DNA from: Arenicola marina
Taxonomy: Eukaryota > Annelida > Polychaeta > Arenicolidae
Assembly: GCA_964019135.1 (NCBI GenBank)
Contig: OZ025264.1
Coordinates: 2,666,001-2,730,000, forward strand
Reading direction: 5' to 3'
DNA: 64,000 bases
Of the stretch, positions 35,401-44,488 are shown one piece after another. Position numbers and translations under genes: made by a program. Numbering within the stretch: position 1 is the stretch's first letter; the number at the start of each line of letters is the position of its first letter. The notes under the pieces are model-generated. The model saw only the letters and a program-made list of their open reading frames with translations. It was not told the origin of the DNA and made no database searches.

Positions 35401-38400
35401 GGATTCTAACTTTGTAACTAAAGGCGGTTTCGGCAGTGATGGCCGGTTTGTTTTTGAGAAAACAAACAAACTAAAACCTAGCTACAGCAGGCTACAGCAG
35501 TGCTTTCAGTTTTAGACTTCTCAAGTTATCAACTGGGAGAAACGGACCCACCAGCAACCTCTGCCAGGATTAAAAATTCCTTATGTACTTTGTAGCAAAA
35601 CATTAAATTAAATGTAATTTTTCTTCAGATAATAAAATATTTAATTTAACATAACAATGTTCCTGTCATTACAATATTACTGTTATAGCCATGACATATC
35701 TTTATCTGTGAATATTTATATATTAATATGCCAATTCTGGATGGTCAATTGTATAGCTTCATACATAGTATAGTAGTAGTTGTATTTCATATATGTCATA
35801 CATAGTCTCATACAATATATGTAGGAGTTATAAGTTTCACACTTCAGATTTCTTTGATAATATATTAGATACAATCTTCAGATACCTTTAGAGTGGATAA
35901 GTAAAAGATTAATCGAATTGATTATGGAATATATGGCATTCTGGAATACCGGTGCATGTTAATGGCTATCTAGTTTGTGTACCAAAATGGCTTTAGCTTC
36001 AGGCAATACAAGAAATCATATTAATGTTTGGAAAATCTGATACTTCAACAATAGGCTTTATAATTGAGACATTTTTGATTCACTGTAATACATATAACTA
36101 ATTGTTGAAATTTATAGAGATACCCCTCTGCTGTTATGAAGGTTAAATGTCATTAGCATTTTGTTTAGATAGCCTAATCCATGTTGTATGATATTGCCAT
36201 GTAAATGGATACACACATTTTATCTAGTAATTTAAACATACATACTTTCCAGGTTTGTTGATGTTAAGTAATCATGTGAATCATACTCATATCGGTTATC
36301 TCAGAATTAACTTCAGGTAAACCCAAAACTTATATCTTTGTTTGCAAAAAGCAGATACTTCAACAGTAGGATTCATAATTAAAACATTTTTGATTTAATC
36401 TATTACAAATAACTAATTGTTGAAATTGATAGAGATAGCACTCTGTTGTTATGAAGGTAAAATTTTAGTAGCATTTTGTTGAGATAGCCTAGCCCATGTT
36501 GTATGATATTGGAGTGTAAATGGATACACACATGTACCGGTACTTAAAATTCCTATACATACTACTTAGCCCATGGTCTAGCAGGATTAAATAAAAAGCT
36601 AATGATTGATATAACTAATTAGAAATATATATAGTTTATAAGTATAGGGCTAACGTTGGATTATAGAAATTTGTAACATTCCAGAATACATGGCATTGGC
36701 TTTGAAGGTCTATGCCAGCCCTCTTTATGTAAATTTGTTAAAATTACTATGTTATCTACTAATTTAAATATACATACTTTCAAGGTTTGTTGATGTTAAG
36801 TACTCAAGTAAATTATACTCATATTTCTTTTCTCAGAATTCGTTATCACTAGTCATATATTATACTTTTCGTTAACTATGTAGTTCTGCATATCCACATT
36901 TGTGTAATCATCACATTTGTCTTGACAAATATAACTCTAATATATGATTTGATGATCTGAGTTACAAACTACATAAATAAAAGCCCAGATATTCAATTTG
37001 ATGATTTATATGATCTAGCAATTTATATATTTCTCAAAATGTATGTATATAAACGTGTCAAATAGGTTCAAAAGCATGAGCAGTGGGACCGCTGATTTAT
37101 TCAGTGCATCTATTACTGTCAACAATATCTTCCAACGTCTATATTTCGCCCCGTGCGTGTGTGGGGTGGGTGGGTGTATACTTAACACACTGCTGGGTTG
37201 GGGGGGGGGGGTGGTGGGGGAGGTGTCCGCAGTAAAGGCTCCCTCTTTTCACCTCCAAAATCCGCCCTGAAGGGGCGTTTTTTTCCGTTGACCCCTCTAT
37301 GAGACCCTGTCGCAGTTCCCTATTTTCATCGCAATTTTTGTCACGGCAAACCCGCTCTGAGCACCCCCCACGGGTAGTAAGTTATAAAATATCAAGGGGC
37401 ACCCGCGGGACCACTGCCCCCGCGGGATACATGGCTTGTAACTCCCGATATGCTGGAGTTCGCCATAGGCTCTGGATCGCGGATGAATCACCACTACTTC
37501 TCGTGACGTCAGTGCGCGGAGGCCTCATAACGCCCTACACACAGCAAAGAAATAGTCCCGTCTTTAACAAGCGTTTTTCAAGCTATCGTTATACCTAAAA
37601 ATATATAGTTTTCGCCAAAAAATAGTATGATTCATTATAAACTCCCATAGAATATTGTGTCCATCAATTCCCTTTCCCTTTAAGGCGCAGTTTTTGGGGT
37701 TTTGTTCACTTTTTGATGCGTATTACTCATTTTCGAGTAAAATGTGGTCATAAATTTTGCGGCAAACGCACTAAATGACCTCTGTCTGTTTTTTCACTAT
37801 TTGGCACATTTGCCATAAAATTATCGCTATGATGTTGTAATATGTCATAGAAATATGAATTGAGATGAGTTGTGTCGAATCTTAGAGTTTTCTGATACAT
37901 CACGTGACGTTACGATGACGTCACTTTTGGTACTTACAAAAAATCGTCAAAAATCAGAAAAAAATCACAAAAATGCGAGAGTAGCATTATATTGTAGGAA
38001 AAGTAGTTATCATATAGCAGCAAACAATAAAAACAATATGTTCCTATCTTACTTCCGGTTCCAGGGCCGACGGCATTTCTCTATGGGACTTCCCGGGTTA
38101 AAGCGCTGGATCTTTACGCTTGGAAAAATGTTTTGTTGTGTATTTCACAATTGCCTCCATCAAACAACACAGCGATTTTTCCTTAGTTAAACATGGTATC
38201 TAGTAGTCACAGTGCTTACCATATGCAATTGGAGCAAAAAGTGACGTCACAGGATTTTTTTGAAATTTGGCCCATGGTGAAAGATACGGTTTTTTGGTCC
38301 AAGCAGAGGCTCCCACGGACGTCCTATTCAGGCAATCACTCAATGCTTGCACCTGTGGATGGATAATACTAAGCTGGGTCATAATCTGTCAACATGGTTC

Positions 38401-41400
38401 CATAGCCATATTACTCTCCGGTATATAGTCGAAACCGTTTAACATGGGATCCTATGGGGAAAAATGAACTTGATTGAATATGACCTACTTCCGTCCAAGC
38501 TTTTTCAGTCTCCTTCACAAAGCAGTAAGGTACTATCATCGCAACGCAAGTTATAAGAAAAACACGGCGATTTCTAAATTACTTTGTGTTTCCATGGCAA
38601 CGAAGCCATTGGCCTAATGATAAACATACAGATTCTTTCCATTTAAAGAAAAATCGTCTAAAATCAGATAATAATGCTAAAATTGCAATATTTTCGCCGT
38701 CTAGTTGCCAATAAGCATCTACAGATCACTTAAGTCTTTAAACAGACAGATGTTGCCTAGTAAGGGCGCTACAGCGCTTCGAAGTGAGCCGACACATTTG
38801 CGTGGCCAGCCAATGATGAGTGAATGGAGATTGTGTCCCATGTTGAACAAATCGTCAAAAATCAGAAAAACATGCCAGAGCTGTGATCTTTGCGCCAAAT
38901 GGTAGGAAAAATTCATATTCAGAAAACTAGTACAAAAAACTAATTACTTGCTATATTACTTTGCCCACAGTGTTCTTTGTTCTTGTCGTCGGTCTCCGTG
39001 TCTCCGCATTGATAAACTAATGCGATTTTTGGCCATTTCGCCAAGCCATAGCTGAAGGACTAGTTTTTCGATTGCCTGGCTCTTTATAGCTAATGAGCTA
39101 TGACAGTAAACTTTGGCGCATTGCTAATTGTACGTTGTCGTGGGTCACATCCTGACGTCACCATGACGTCATAGTTTTACAAAGGCCATGACTCGATTAT
39201 TAAACGTCATGGCGACTTCCGATTTATTTGACGTTGTATCTTATATCTAGGGTCAAATGCTGCCGCGGGTAACTTTTTTCGCGATACCGAAACGTGTGCG
39301 TCAAAAATGACGTCGAAGTTTACGTTACCCGACGAAATTGTGAAATCGTTTCATTTTCATCTATTTAGCCACTAGGTAATATCACTATAAGTTCATAAGT
39401 AGGTGACATGAAAAGTAGGAAAGCCAATTTGTTTCATTTGGTAAGCGTCAGTGACGTCATGTGTGCCAATGGCATCGATGCGACAAGAATAGTTGACGTC
39501 CACCTGGCGTCAAGTGGCGTTTTGACGTTTAAATGGCCATAACTCGGTTAATATTCAAGCTAGGGAACCCAGATGTGGCATGAAGCGAGAAGAAGATGTA
39601 AAGTTGAACAGCGAAAATTGCGATATAATTGCTCTAGGATGCTTAGTTTGGCCGCTAGAGCGCTCGCAAATGGTGCACCCCTCCCCGCAGACCCTCCCAT
39701 TATGAGTCAACGGCGATATCAACCGGCACTCTTTCGAGTTGCGATGGCCGCCGTTCGCTTAATAGCGACGCTAGAGAATCGGGACGGGTTGAAAAAGACG
39801 GGCGAACGTCGACTTGGGTAAGGAATCGGCAATCGCGTTTGGCCTAGCAGGCTTAGTTTTGGCGCTAAATGGCTCCGTAATTTAGCAGTGATGAGTCTGA
39901 GAACAGGGATTACGGCATGACAAAACACACGTAGAAAGTCGGAATTTAGACGTAGTCACTCGAAATTGCGCCCTCTATATGGATGAACAACCCGTGTTGA
40001 ACAGCAGCCGTTAGATTGTGCTCATCCAGCATCCGCATCCTAGGGGTCTAATTTGGGCTAAATTGCGCTCTCAGCGAGCCGAATACAGCTTTTAGTGGAT
40101 AATTTGGGCTCGAATGCCTTCAGATATCGACTTCCAATTTCATCACGAGTTGTGGAATGGCCATCTGAATAATCAAAACAGTACGTTCCAATCTCACTTC
40201 CCGTTCTAGGAGTGACGGTAGTAAAGCACGCTTTTACCAATAACATTATGTTAATATCGGCTTATACAGTGCACACATGGCTCAAAGTAGTGCCTGCAGC
40301 GCCCAATTGGCCATTCATAACGTTTAAAGCGCGTACGTTGCCCATTGAAGGCTTTACTGAGCCCAAATTGGCAATTGAAGACCATTTTTAGCCCAAATTG
40401 GCCGCAATTATTCCAATGTGCCCATCTACTTAGGCGACCGCTACCATCACTATGACTCCATAAGGCGTTATAATAAGACAAAAAGGGCCATTGGTAACAC
40501 CGTTCACCAATGCCGGTGATAGAATTCCTGGACCACGGTTTGACGCCAAAACGACCCTGTTTGCATGTTTCAAAAGACACACTCTTTGACCCAAAATCGA
40601 TTTTCTTCATCATCAGTGTCCCCACTGACTTCTTGTTTGTTTAGGCGTCTGCTACTACAGCTTGTCAGGCAGTAGCGGCTCACTTTTGTCTAAGGATGGA
40701 TTGAGAATGTTTTCTAAAGAGCTGGTGCATCACCTTAGGCTCATTCTTTTCAGAAATGCAGCCTCTGTTCATGTGTAGCAAACTTGATCATTCTCCGGCA
40801 CCAACCTGTCTAAAATGGTCAATGTTGTAGGGTTCTGTATTAGGCAGTAACGGATCACTTTAGGCAGTAGCGCATCACGTCATCTGGCGGCCTGTTTTGA
40901 CAGTAAAGCAGGTATCATATAAATTGACTGTCTCAAAGATACGAAATCAGGTTGTCGACGATTTAATATGGCATATAGTTTATAGTTTGGTCAAATAATT
41001 TCTAGCTTATTTAGATATTTTCGGAGCCGTACTGCAAACGATATGGGACCAATGATTCATGCCAGGCCACCTGGCGCTAGCTTGCCGGTATAGCTTGGCG
41101 GCAAAGACGTGCGTCACTGATCCGCTACTGCCGAGAAAGCAGCTAACCCAATTTTGATGACAGTAATTCTGCTTTTTGGAGGAATCTGATTATTTTTTAT
41201 GAAGCTTCACATGGTATATACAGCTATGAAAAAATTGAGCACGAGAGAACTCGCGGAGCAAAGAGCTCGCTACCGGAAGTGCATTTGAGGTAAAAAAGAG
41301 TGTAAACACTGGTAGAACCTCGCGTTTTTGGACTTATTTCAAGTCAGTGGTATCTTGAAATAAGTTCAAATTTTTTGCATTTAGTGGCTTGTAATAGAAA

Positions 41401-44400
41401 CGATATGACTGTGAACAGCGGAGTGATCCGCTACTGCCTGTGATCCGTTACTGCCCGACAAGCGGCAGGCCTAGCTCACCGACTTCCAATCATCGTTTTC
41501 AACAAAATTCACCGAAGAATAATAAACAGAACTCAGCGATAAGTGTTATTAAATTGATTTACACCAGTTCTTTATTCATTTACGATTTTGACAGCTGATG
41601 ACAATGATATCACTTGTCCGAGAGTGTTACTGTCAGTGACCAGGTGACAGTGTACTGGTACTGGTATACTGGTACTGGTACCGTGCACAATCACAAGCAT
41701 GAAAAATCCAATGAATCATATTTGACAAAACTGTCCAAAAAAAAGTGTTTCATTTGTTTACTACAAAATTATTCTTTTGTTAGATAACAAATTGCCTTTG
41801 ACTGAAAGTCAACTTTATTAGCTTTTCCTTAGCTTAATTTAGAGGGAGTTATTTAATTTTTCTATATTTCACTATATTAATTAGGCCACACGCATGTTAT
41901 TTCCTCTCCCTATACACATTTTGGAAATACTAAGGACAATTACATCTATAATATCTCATATAGGCCTACTGAATTCCCTTGGTACATGTACATCTAGAAA
42001 ACTAATTTTGGGGGAAGAAGATATGGCAAGATTTCTAATACAGCTCCTCTAAAATACCGGTAATCGTTGAACTATTTTCATTCATGATGCATAACTCAAC
42101 AAGATTGGCACTCAGAAAGGTAACTATATATATGGGAGTTTAAATCTGTAATTGAGGTGGATACACATAAAGTGCATAAAAGCAAACGAAAATGTAGGCC
42201 TGTATATTTATAGTTTGCTTTATGATTTTTACAGACAGTAGCTGTCACACCCAACTCAGTCAATTTCCATGCAAGCGTTCATTTGTTATTACTAAATCTA
42301 ATTGACTTTGCTAATTACATTCAGCATGTTCAGGGTTTATTATTCTTTTGGTCTGAGATTTGGTCAAACTACATGTACTGGAAATAACATCATCTTAAAA
42401 AAAAATTGTTTTAATTATTATACATAGTCTACATGGTCTAAGAGGGATAAAAAATAGTGTTATTGGCAATTGCAACAAATAAAAATAATTACCACCAGTT
42501 TGACATTTGTTTCACCCAAAAGTTTTTATTTTTGTCAAAGTGTCCATTTTAGCCTGACTTAAATGTGAAACATACCCATGTTGTTAAGTGGTGCTTACAT
42601 TCAAGCCTTGTCATACTGTATCATAGTGACTCAATTTTCTTTGTAAATGTTATACATTAAATATCAATGGAATGGGTCAGGTGCAAACTGGAGTCATGCC
42701 TCAAAATCTTAGGGTTACTTTTACCATGTAAAGGATGTCATATCAAAGAAAGGTGTGAGATATCTATCCTCCATAAAAATACAGACATTTAACTTTTCTT
42801 TTACCTTCAAGGTTTCATCATTTTAGTCTAATTTAGTTTTGGTTCAAGTGGAATATTATCACGATGGTTCAATTATGGGGCATTGTGATAAGATAACCAT
42901 TCAGCGAAAATACAGTTATGAATTCCATATTGTTAACATATGAAGTGTATCACACAATCTGCTATTGACCTTTTGGATAGAATATTGGCTTACTCTGCCT
43001 GTAGTTGTTGCATGCCAGTTTTGTTTTATTAATGATCATAGGACCGTCGTCAGTATTTCATTACTTAATTATCACTTCAATCTGTGTTGTTATTTGAATT
43101 AAACATACAGGCCTACATTTTCATTTGCTTTGACATGCAGTTTATGTATATATTACAGATTTCTGTATGAGTAGCAATTTTGTTGAGTTATGCATTGTAA
43201 ATATATATATATATTAACAGATTATGTAGATGAGCTGCCCCAGAAATCTGCAACACTTCCTTTATTAGTAGAACTTTTTTCGACCAGAAAATAATTGCGC
43301 TCGCACTACTAGGTTTTACCTATAGGACATATTATTTATTATAACAGTCATTATTATTATTGTTTTGTTGCTATTGTTATTATTACATGATTCAATATAC
43401 ATGTACATGATACACGGCTTCATTGGTAATAAGATATCTACATGTAATATTTCAACCACAATACAACTGCTTCTCCAGTTCGTTTTACATCAAGTGCATC
43501 TGAAAGATATTGTTGTATGATACGATTATACGGAAGCCTTGAATACATCAATACATAATTCCAATGATATATACATTTGAATTTGTTCACTATGGCAGTC
43601 CTGTTTATTCCATACCATTCTATGTTGGCCCAATTCCCAGGCTACGTGGCCACTATGGCAGTGCTGCTGGATCCCATGCTGGTGCTGGAGCGGTGTCTGT
43701 CTCTGCCCGGCCTGGGGGAGACCTACTGGGCTCAGTGCGAAGTCTTCCATCTGGGCCACGCGGGGTTCCTGACCGCCGTGGCCATGGTGGCTCTGCTGGC
43801 CGTCAGCCTGCTGGGACTCAGCCTGACTCAGAGGGTGTCCCTAGCGAGGAAGAAAGACTGCAACCTGCCGTGTCAGGGACGCGGGTGCCGTTACCAGGGT
43901 AATGTAGCCGCTGTCGCGGCCGAAAGGCACACCGCGCGTTCACTGATACATCTACTTAGTCTCCAGGTGGCGCTGTGGCTGGTCCAGGTGGCGCTGTGCG
44001 TTACAGGGGGATATTTGAGGATGTCCGACCTGCACCGAGCCGCTCGGCTGGTGGATTATTTAGGGCCTGTCATGAGACCGTTGTTGCTATTGGTTACCTC
44101 ATCGCGCCTGCGCATTCAAGTGCAGTCGATGCAGCGGTGGTCGAGCTTGAGCAGGAACCGAGTGAGGCACGCCGGCTTGAACGCGTGGGAGAGACCCCGC
44201 CCTAGCCTGCTGCCCCGCAGCCCAATCGCCGCCAACCTCAGCCAGCTGACGGTGCCCCCAGCGAGTCCCAATATCCCGCTGAGTCGCTTCCTGTTCGAGC
44301 ACTATAACTGCGACTCCTCATGCCGCACGGAGCTCGCGTGTCCGTCAGTCACACGACCGCTGACGTCGATAAGTCTTCGACTCCCTTCCCCGATCTCAGC

Positions 44401-44488
44401 GCACCCGTTAGACGCAAGTCCTGCCCCACGCCGGCTCGCCTGGCAGCCGACGCTGAGCTGCTCCGGGAATCGCTTACCGCCCAAGTGA
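18992..44488 (+). CDS. Orphan rhodopsin-like GPCR, four exons, 443 aa
   Basis: A seven-transmembrane receptor of class A type, expected in the plasma membrane; the ligand cannot be told. Four exons (18992-19178, 32899-33103, 33433-33524, 43641-44488) have GT/AG introns and join in phase (1, 2, 1). The N terminus has NVT and NQT glycosylation sites. TM1 is about residues 29-54 with GLNG; TM2 64-89 with NLMAADL, where D73 fits the conserved TM2 aspartate; TM3 106-128; TM4 150-172 with W158; TM5 203-224; TM6 262-287; TM7 294-315. Oddities: ATDG at 128-131 replaces DRY, NPxxY is replaced by RPLLL, and no cysteine is seen at the top of TM3. The tail is long and Ser/Pro-rich. GC-rich coding in AT-rich introns supports a real gene. 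I do not recognise the subfamily. Confidence 0.85.
19950..20410. repeat. Tandem repeat, about 48 bp unit, in receptor intron 1
   Basis: About nine copies of a unit reading 'ctcgatgcaaacgttaatat', 'gcaaactgttattta' and 'tgttgtggcaacg' lie in tandem. The period is close to a multiple of three, so a frame stays open for 90 codons; this is not a gene. Confidence 0.9.
20682..21156 (+). repeat. 5' LTR
   Basis: Begins TGCGGTATTTTAGG and ends CCTAAAATATCACA, so its ends form an imperfect inverted repeat with TG...CA limits. It holds a perfect hairpin with 12 bp arms (CTGGCAGCAGTT, 20,881-20,892, and its complement to 20,909) directly followed by a donor-like gtaagt, and an AATAAA at 20,967-20,972. 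Confidence 0.9.
21157..21175 (+). promoter_or_regulatory. Primer-binding-site-like sequence
   Basis: Immediately after the LTR's terminal CA comes 'tttggtgccgtgaacc', the TGG-type start and position expected for a tRNA primer site of LTR retroelements. The tRNA partner was not identified. Confidence 0.6.
21625..21692 (-). repeat. tRNA-derived SINE head
   Basis: On the minus strand the sequence contains an A-box-like TGGTTAAGCATG (21,665-21,676) and an exact B box GGTTCGAGACC (21,630-21,640) at the spacing of an internal RNA polymerase III promoter. The stems are not those of an intact tRNA, so a SINE head is the likely source. It lies inside the LTR element. Confidence 0.55.
22020..22515. 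repeat. Degenerate AT-rich tandem repeat, about 20-25 bp unit
   Basis: About twenty imperfect copies of 'aaggaatattatactagttt' fill the segment, with length variation between units. Confidence 0.9.
23045..23285. repeat. Tandem duplication, about 120 bp unit
   Basis: Two copies of a unit containing 'tttccattgtgcat', 'gtgtagtnaggcacag', a T run, and 'ggcggggcac' lie head to tail. The open frames on both strands here follow the duplication and are not treated as genes. Confidence 0.8.
23299..25412 (+). repeat. Mosaic repeat family R4, copy A
   Basis: Starts with the near-palindrome 'gacgaaaattgaaattttca' and runs about 2.1 kb. The order of blocks is the same as in copy C (34,667-34,953 continuing at 37,684-39,490): a DR1-type AGGTCAAAGGTCAAGGTCA, 'atatctccgttaatattaaa', 'cactttttgatgcgta', a CRE-rich block, 'cttacttccggttccagggc', 'gatcctatggggaaaaatga', and a second CRE-rich block. 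Non-coding. It sits within the LTR element's interior. Confidence 0.8.
25413..26690 (+). repeat. R4-related repeat, copy A2
   Basis: A second unit begins with a hairpin (arms TAAGACGAAAATT and complement around 25,408-25,437), has its own 'tgtctgtctgtttg' run and an AGGTCAAAGGTCAAGGTCA at 25,581-25,599. It then diverges from copy A into a body with further 'caaggtcaaggtcac' blocks. Non-coding. Confidence 0.6.
26690..26900 (+). repeat. Repeat family R3, copy 2 (opposite orientation)
   Basis: Contains 'gggttcgaacccgac', an exact B box, with 'gccagagcgcctggaagttg' before it and 'gtcgagtgctcggttgtagc' further upstream. The order matches copies at 3,360-3,740 and 52,490-52,900 read on the other strand. 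Confidence 0.65.
26900..27245. repeat. Duplicated segment, 193 bp offset
   Basis: The block 'ctcggcgggccgacgccccc' with its following 150 bases occurs at 26,900 and again at 27,093. A short third piece lies at 27,580-27,615. Open frames across the duplicates on both strands are not supported as genes. Confidence 0.85.
27705..27995 (+). repeat. Dispersed repeat family R1, copy 2
   Basis: Matches copy 1 through 'cattttaaaacttgcga', 'gcgggtttgccgtgaaaa', 'ggatttcggcggtaaaa' and 'ggtgaaaaagataggggctt', and ends in C-rich runs. No coding potential. Confidence 0.6.
27996..29440. other. No gene recognised; LTR-element interior
   Basis: Contains C runs near 28,510-28,530, CRE-type palindromes near 28,888 and 29,190, and short frames with no recognisable domain. 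Confidence 0.4.
29442..29484. repeat. (GT)n microsatellite
   Basis: About 21 uninterrupted GT dinucleotides, followed by 'ctgtctgt'. It stands at the left end of R4 copy B, where the other copies have their own GT/TCTG-type run. Confidence 0.95.
29485..30160 (+). repeat. Repeat family R4, copy B
   Basis: From 'atctccgttaatattaaagc' to 'cttacttccggttccagggc' it follows copies A and C block for block, including the CRE-rich 'gacgtcacgatgacgtcac'. It runs straight into family R2 at 30,165, as copy C also does at 39,535, so R2 is probably a part of the same composite element. Confidence 0.8.
30165..30662 (-). other. 165-codon open frame of unknown nature
   Basis: An ATG-started frame on the minus strand. 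Its second half is the R2 repeat. Its first half is not, and contains the acidic segment KKQEVSEDTDDDENRLWVKE. The DNA coding this segment (about 30,417-30,487) has a close counterpart at 40,568-40,637. I recognise no domain. It lies in the LTR element's interior and is best read as repeat-derived. Confidence 0.25.
31200..31850. repeat. GC-rich 18 bp tandem array
   Basis: Dozens of imperfect copies of 'gcatcggcgtccgcgaca' and shorter relatives. The 18-base period keeps several frames open on both strands: Ala/Ser/Thr-rich and Arg/Pro/Gln-rich on the plus strand, and Asp/Ala/Val-rich on the minus strand. No one of these is favoured, and it lies just upstream of the right LTR. Confidence 0.9.
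32351..32364 (+). promoter_or_regulatory. Polypurine tract before the 3' LTR
   Basis: A 14-base all-purine run, 'aaagggagggggaa', ends exactly where the 3' LTR starts, the expected plus-strand priming site of an LTR element. The same run precedes the LTR at 20,682. Confidence 0.75.
32365..32839 (+). repeat. 3' LTR
   Basis: 475 bp, the same length as the 5' LTR and about 98% identical by hand count. Has the same hairpin (32,564-32,592), donor-like sequence and AATAAA (32,650-32,655). Followed by ATCC, matching the left flank. Confidence 0.9.
32899..33103 (+). CDS. GPCR exon 2 (TM2 and TM3)
   Basis: Follows 'tgatgcag' and ends in phase 2 before gtaatt. Encodes VWIINLMAADL, a typical TM2 start, an extracellular loop without a cysteine, and TM3 up to ATD. 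The acceptor and branch region lie within the 59 bases left between the LTR element and the exon. Confidence 0.85.
33433..33524 (+). CDS. GPCR exon 3 (intracellular loop 2 and TM4 start)
   Basis: Follows 'gcgattttacag' and ends in phase 1 before gtaagt. The frame set by exon 2 reads LVGSLITPFTHSRKTAHFAK then CCLAMWVAA, giving the loop-2 proline and the conserved TM4 tryptophan. The other two frames lack this pattern. Confidence 0.8.
33701..34226 (+). mobile_element. L1-like LINE, 5'-truncated 3' end
   Basis: Flanked by a 13 bp target duplication ATGCATATTCAAA (33,688-33,700 and 34,227-34,239) and ending in a poly-A run at 34,211-34,226. It encodes a C-terminal knuckle reading CTHCGGLHDIMHLIYDCPHA, the CxxC...H...C pattern found after the reverse transcriptase in L1/Tx1-type LINEs; a stop follows soon after. 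Only the last 0.5 kb was copied, as is usual for target-primed insertion. Lies in receptor intron 3. Confidence 0.85.
34667..34953 (+). repeat. Repeat family R4, copy C, left part
   Basis: Starts with 'tatgacgaaaattgaaatgt' and carries AGGTCAAAGGTCAAGGTCA at 34,839-34,857. It is cut at 34,953 by a transposon insertion and resumes at 37,684. Confidence 0.85.
35177..35515 (+). CDS. THAP-domain protein, 112 aa
   Basis: A zinc-dependent DNA-binding THAP domain, likely a transposon protein. The ATG in 'aaacatggcg' is the best start. After a basic N terminus comes CMAPGC, then 40 residues and CSDH, which is the THAP C-x4-C...C-x2-H zinc site; a tryptophan (KEW), proline (WRPC) and phenylalanine (DHF) sit where expected. 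The protein ends about 35 residues after the domain, whereas transposases continue for hundreds. The frame is unbroken. It could be an independent accessory THAP protein of a Kolobok-type element, or the first exon of a longer gene. Confidence 0.7.
   Translation: MAESRKSQAVRKKKLNTSCTGSHCMAPGCTSWYYKCQWKRCHTLTTDLKLRKEWLQATNVADPPLHWRPCSDHFLDSNFVTKGGFGSDGRFVFEKTNKLKPSYSRLQQCFQF
36020..36540. repeat. Imperfect duplication inside the THAP transposon
   Basis: The segment from about 36,024 to 36,235 ('agatacttcaacantagg', 'taactaattgttgaaatt', 'cccatgttgtatgatattg') is repeated at about 36,340-36,530 with moderate divergence. Another block ('ggtttgttgatgttaagta') occurs at about 36,250 and 36,783. 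Confidence 0.8.
37150..37440 (-). repeat. Dispersed repeat family R1, copy 3 (reverse)
   Basis: On the minus strand it gives the R1 blocks in order: 'gcgggtttgccgtgaca', 'ggattttggaggtgaaaa' and 'ctttactgcgga', next to G/C runs. It lies inside the THAP transposon and so inserted after it, or was part of it. Confidence 0.55.
37684..39490 (+). repeat. Repeat family R4, copy C, right part
   Basis: Resumes at 'ggcgcagtttttggggt' exactly where the left part stopped, then follows copy A through every block to 'aaaaatgacgtc' near 39,300 and beyond. Non-coding; short frames mirror those of copy A. Confidence 0.8.
39535..40020 (+). repeat. Repeat family R2, copy 4
   Basis: Begins 'ggccataactcggttaat', continues through the 'ctaggatgcttagtttggcc' block and into 'gacttgggtaaggaatcggc'. 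It is the longest R2 copy and joins what is seen separately at 2,386, 18,190 and 30,165. Confidence 0.75.
40660..41463. mobile_element. 804 bp inverted-repeat element with subterminal motifs
   Basis: The left end begins GCTTGTCAGGCAGTAGCGGC and the right end, read on the other strand, begins GCTTGTCGGGCAGTAACGG, an inverted repeat of about 24 bp with three changes. The motif GGCAGTAGCGGATCAC recurs near the left (about 40,845 and 40,865) and, inverted, near the right (about 41,110 and 41,425). Such clustered subterminal motifs are typical of transposase-binding sites in DNA transposons. No protein is encoded. No clear target duplication was found, so the superfamily is open. Confidence 0.65.
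41464..43640. other. AT-rich intron sequence, no gene recognised
   Basis: The right part of receptor intron 3. Contains a 'tactggtactggta' simple repeat near 41,652-41,690 and long AT-rich unique sequence. No exon-like stretch with codon bias was seen before the acceptor at 43,640. Confidence 0.5.
43641..44488 (+). CDS. GPCR exon 4 (TM4 to C terminus)
   Basis: Follows 'ccaattcccag'. The frame fixed by exon 3 completes TM4 and encodes TM5-TM7 and a long tail, ending at TGA 44,486-44,488. The loop between TM5 and TM6 has a Cys-rich stretch (CNLPCQGRGC). An upstream in-frame ATG at about 43,592 lies in the intron and is not needed. Confidence 0.85.

Larger units (their letters stand above)
34954..37679 (+). 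mobile_element. Kolobok-like DNA transposon with THAP gene, 2.7 kb
   Basis: TTAA flanks the segment on both sides (34,950-34,953 and 37,680-37,683). The ends are short imperfect inverted repeats (AGGGGA at the left, AGGGAA at the right on the complementary strand). It interrupts repeat R4, whose sequence is continuous when the segment is left out, so the limits are well supported. It encodes a THAP domain. TTAA targets and THAP proteins are known together in the Kolobok superfamily; P elements also use THAP but make 8 bp duplications. No transposase catalytic core is visible, so this copy is probably non-autonomous or decayed. Confidence 0.65.

Noticed and set aside
34954-37679. P element as the class of the THAP transposon
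   Set aside because: An 8 bp match (CCCTTTAA) is seen at both ends, which would suit a P element, but the TTAA core with AGGGG termini fits a Kolobok-type element better. The point is not settled.
43526-44302. Other frames over receptor exon 4
   Set aside because: Shadows of the GC-rich coding exon; only the frame giving transmembrane segments joins exon 3 in phase. The 44,320 frame is kept separately because it extends beyond the stop.
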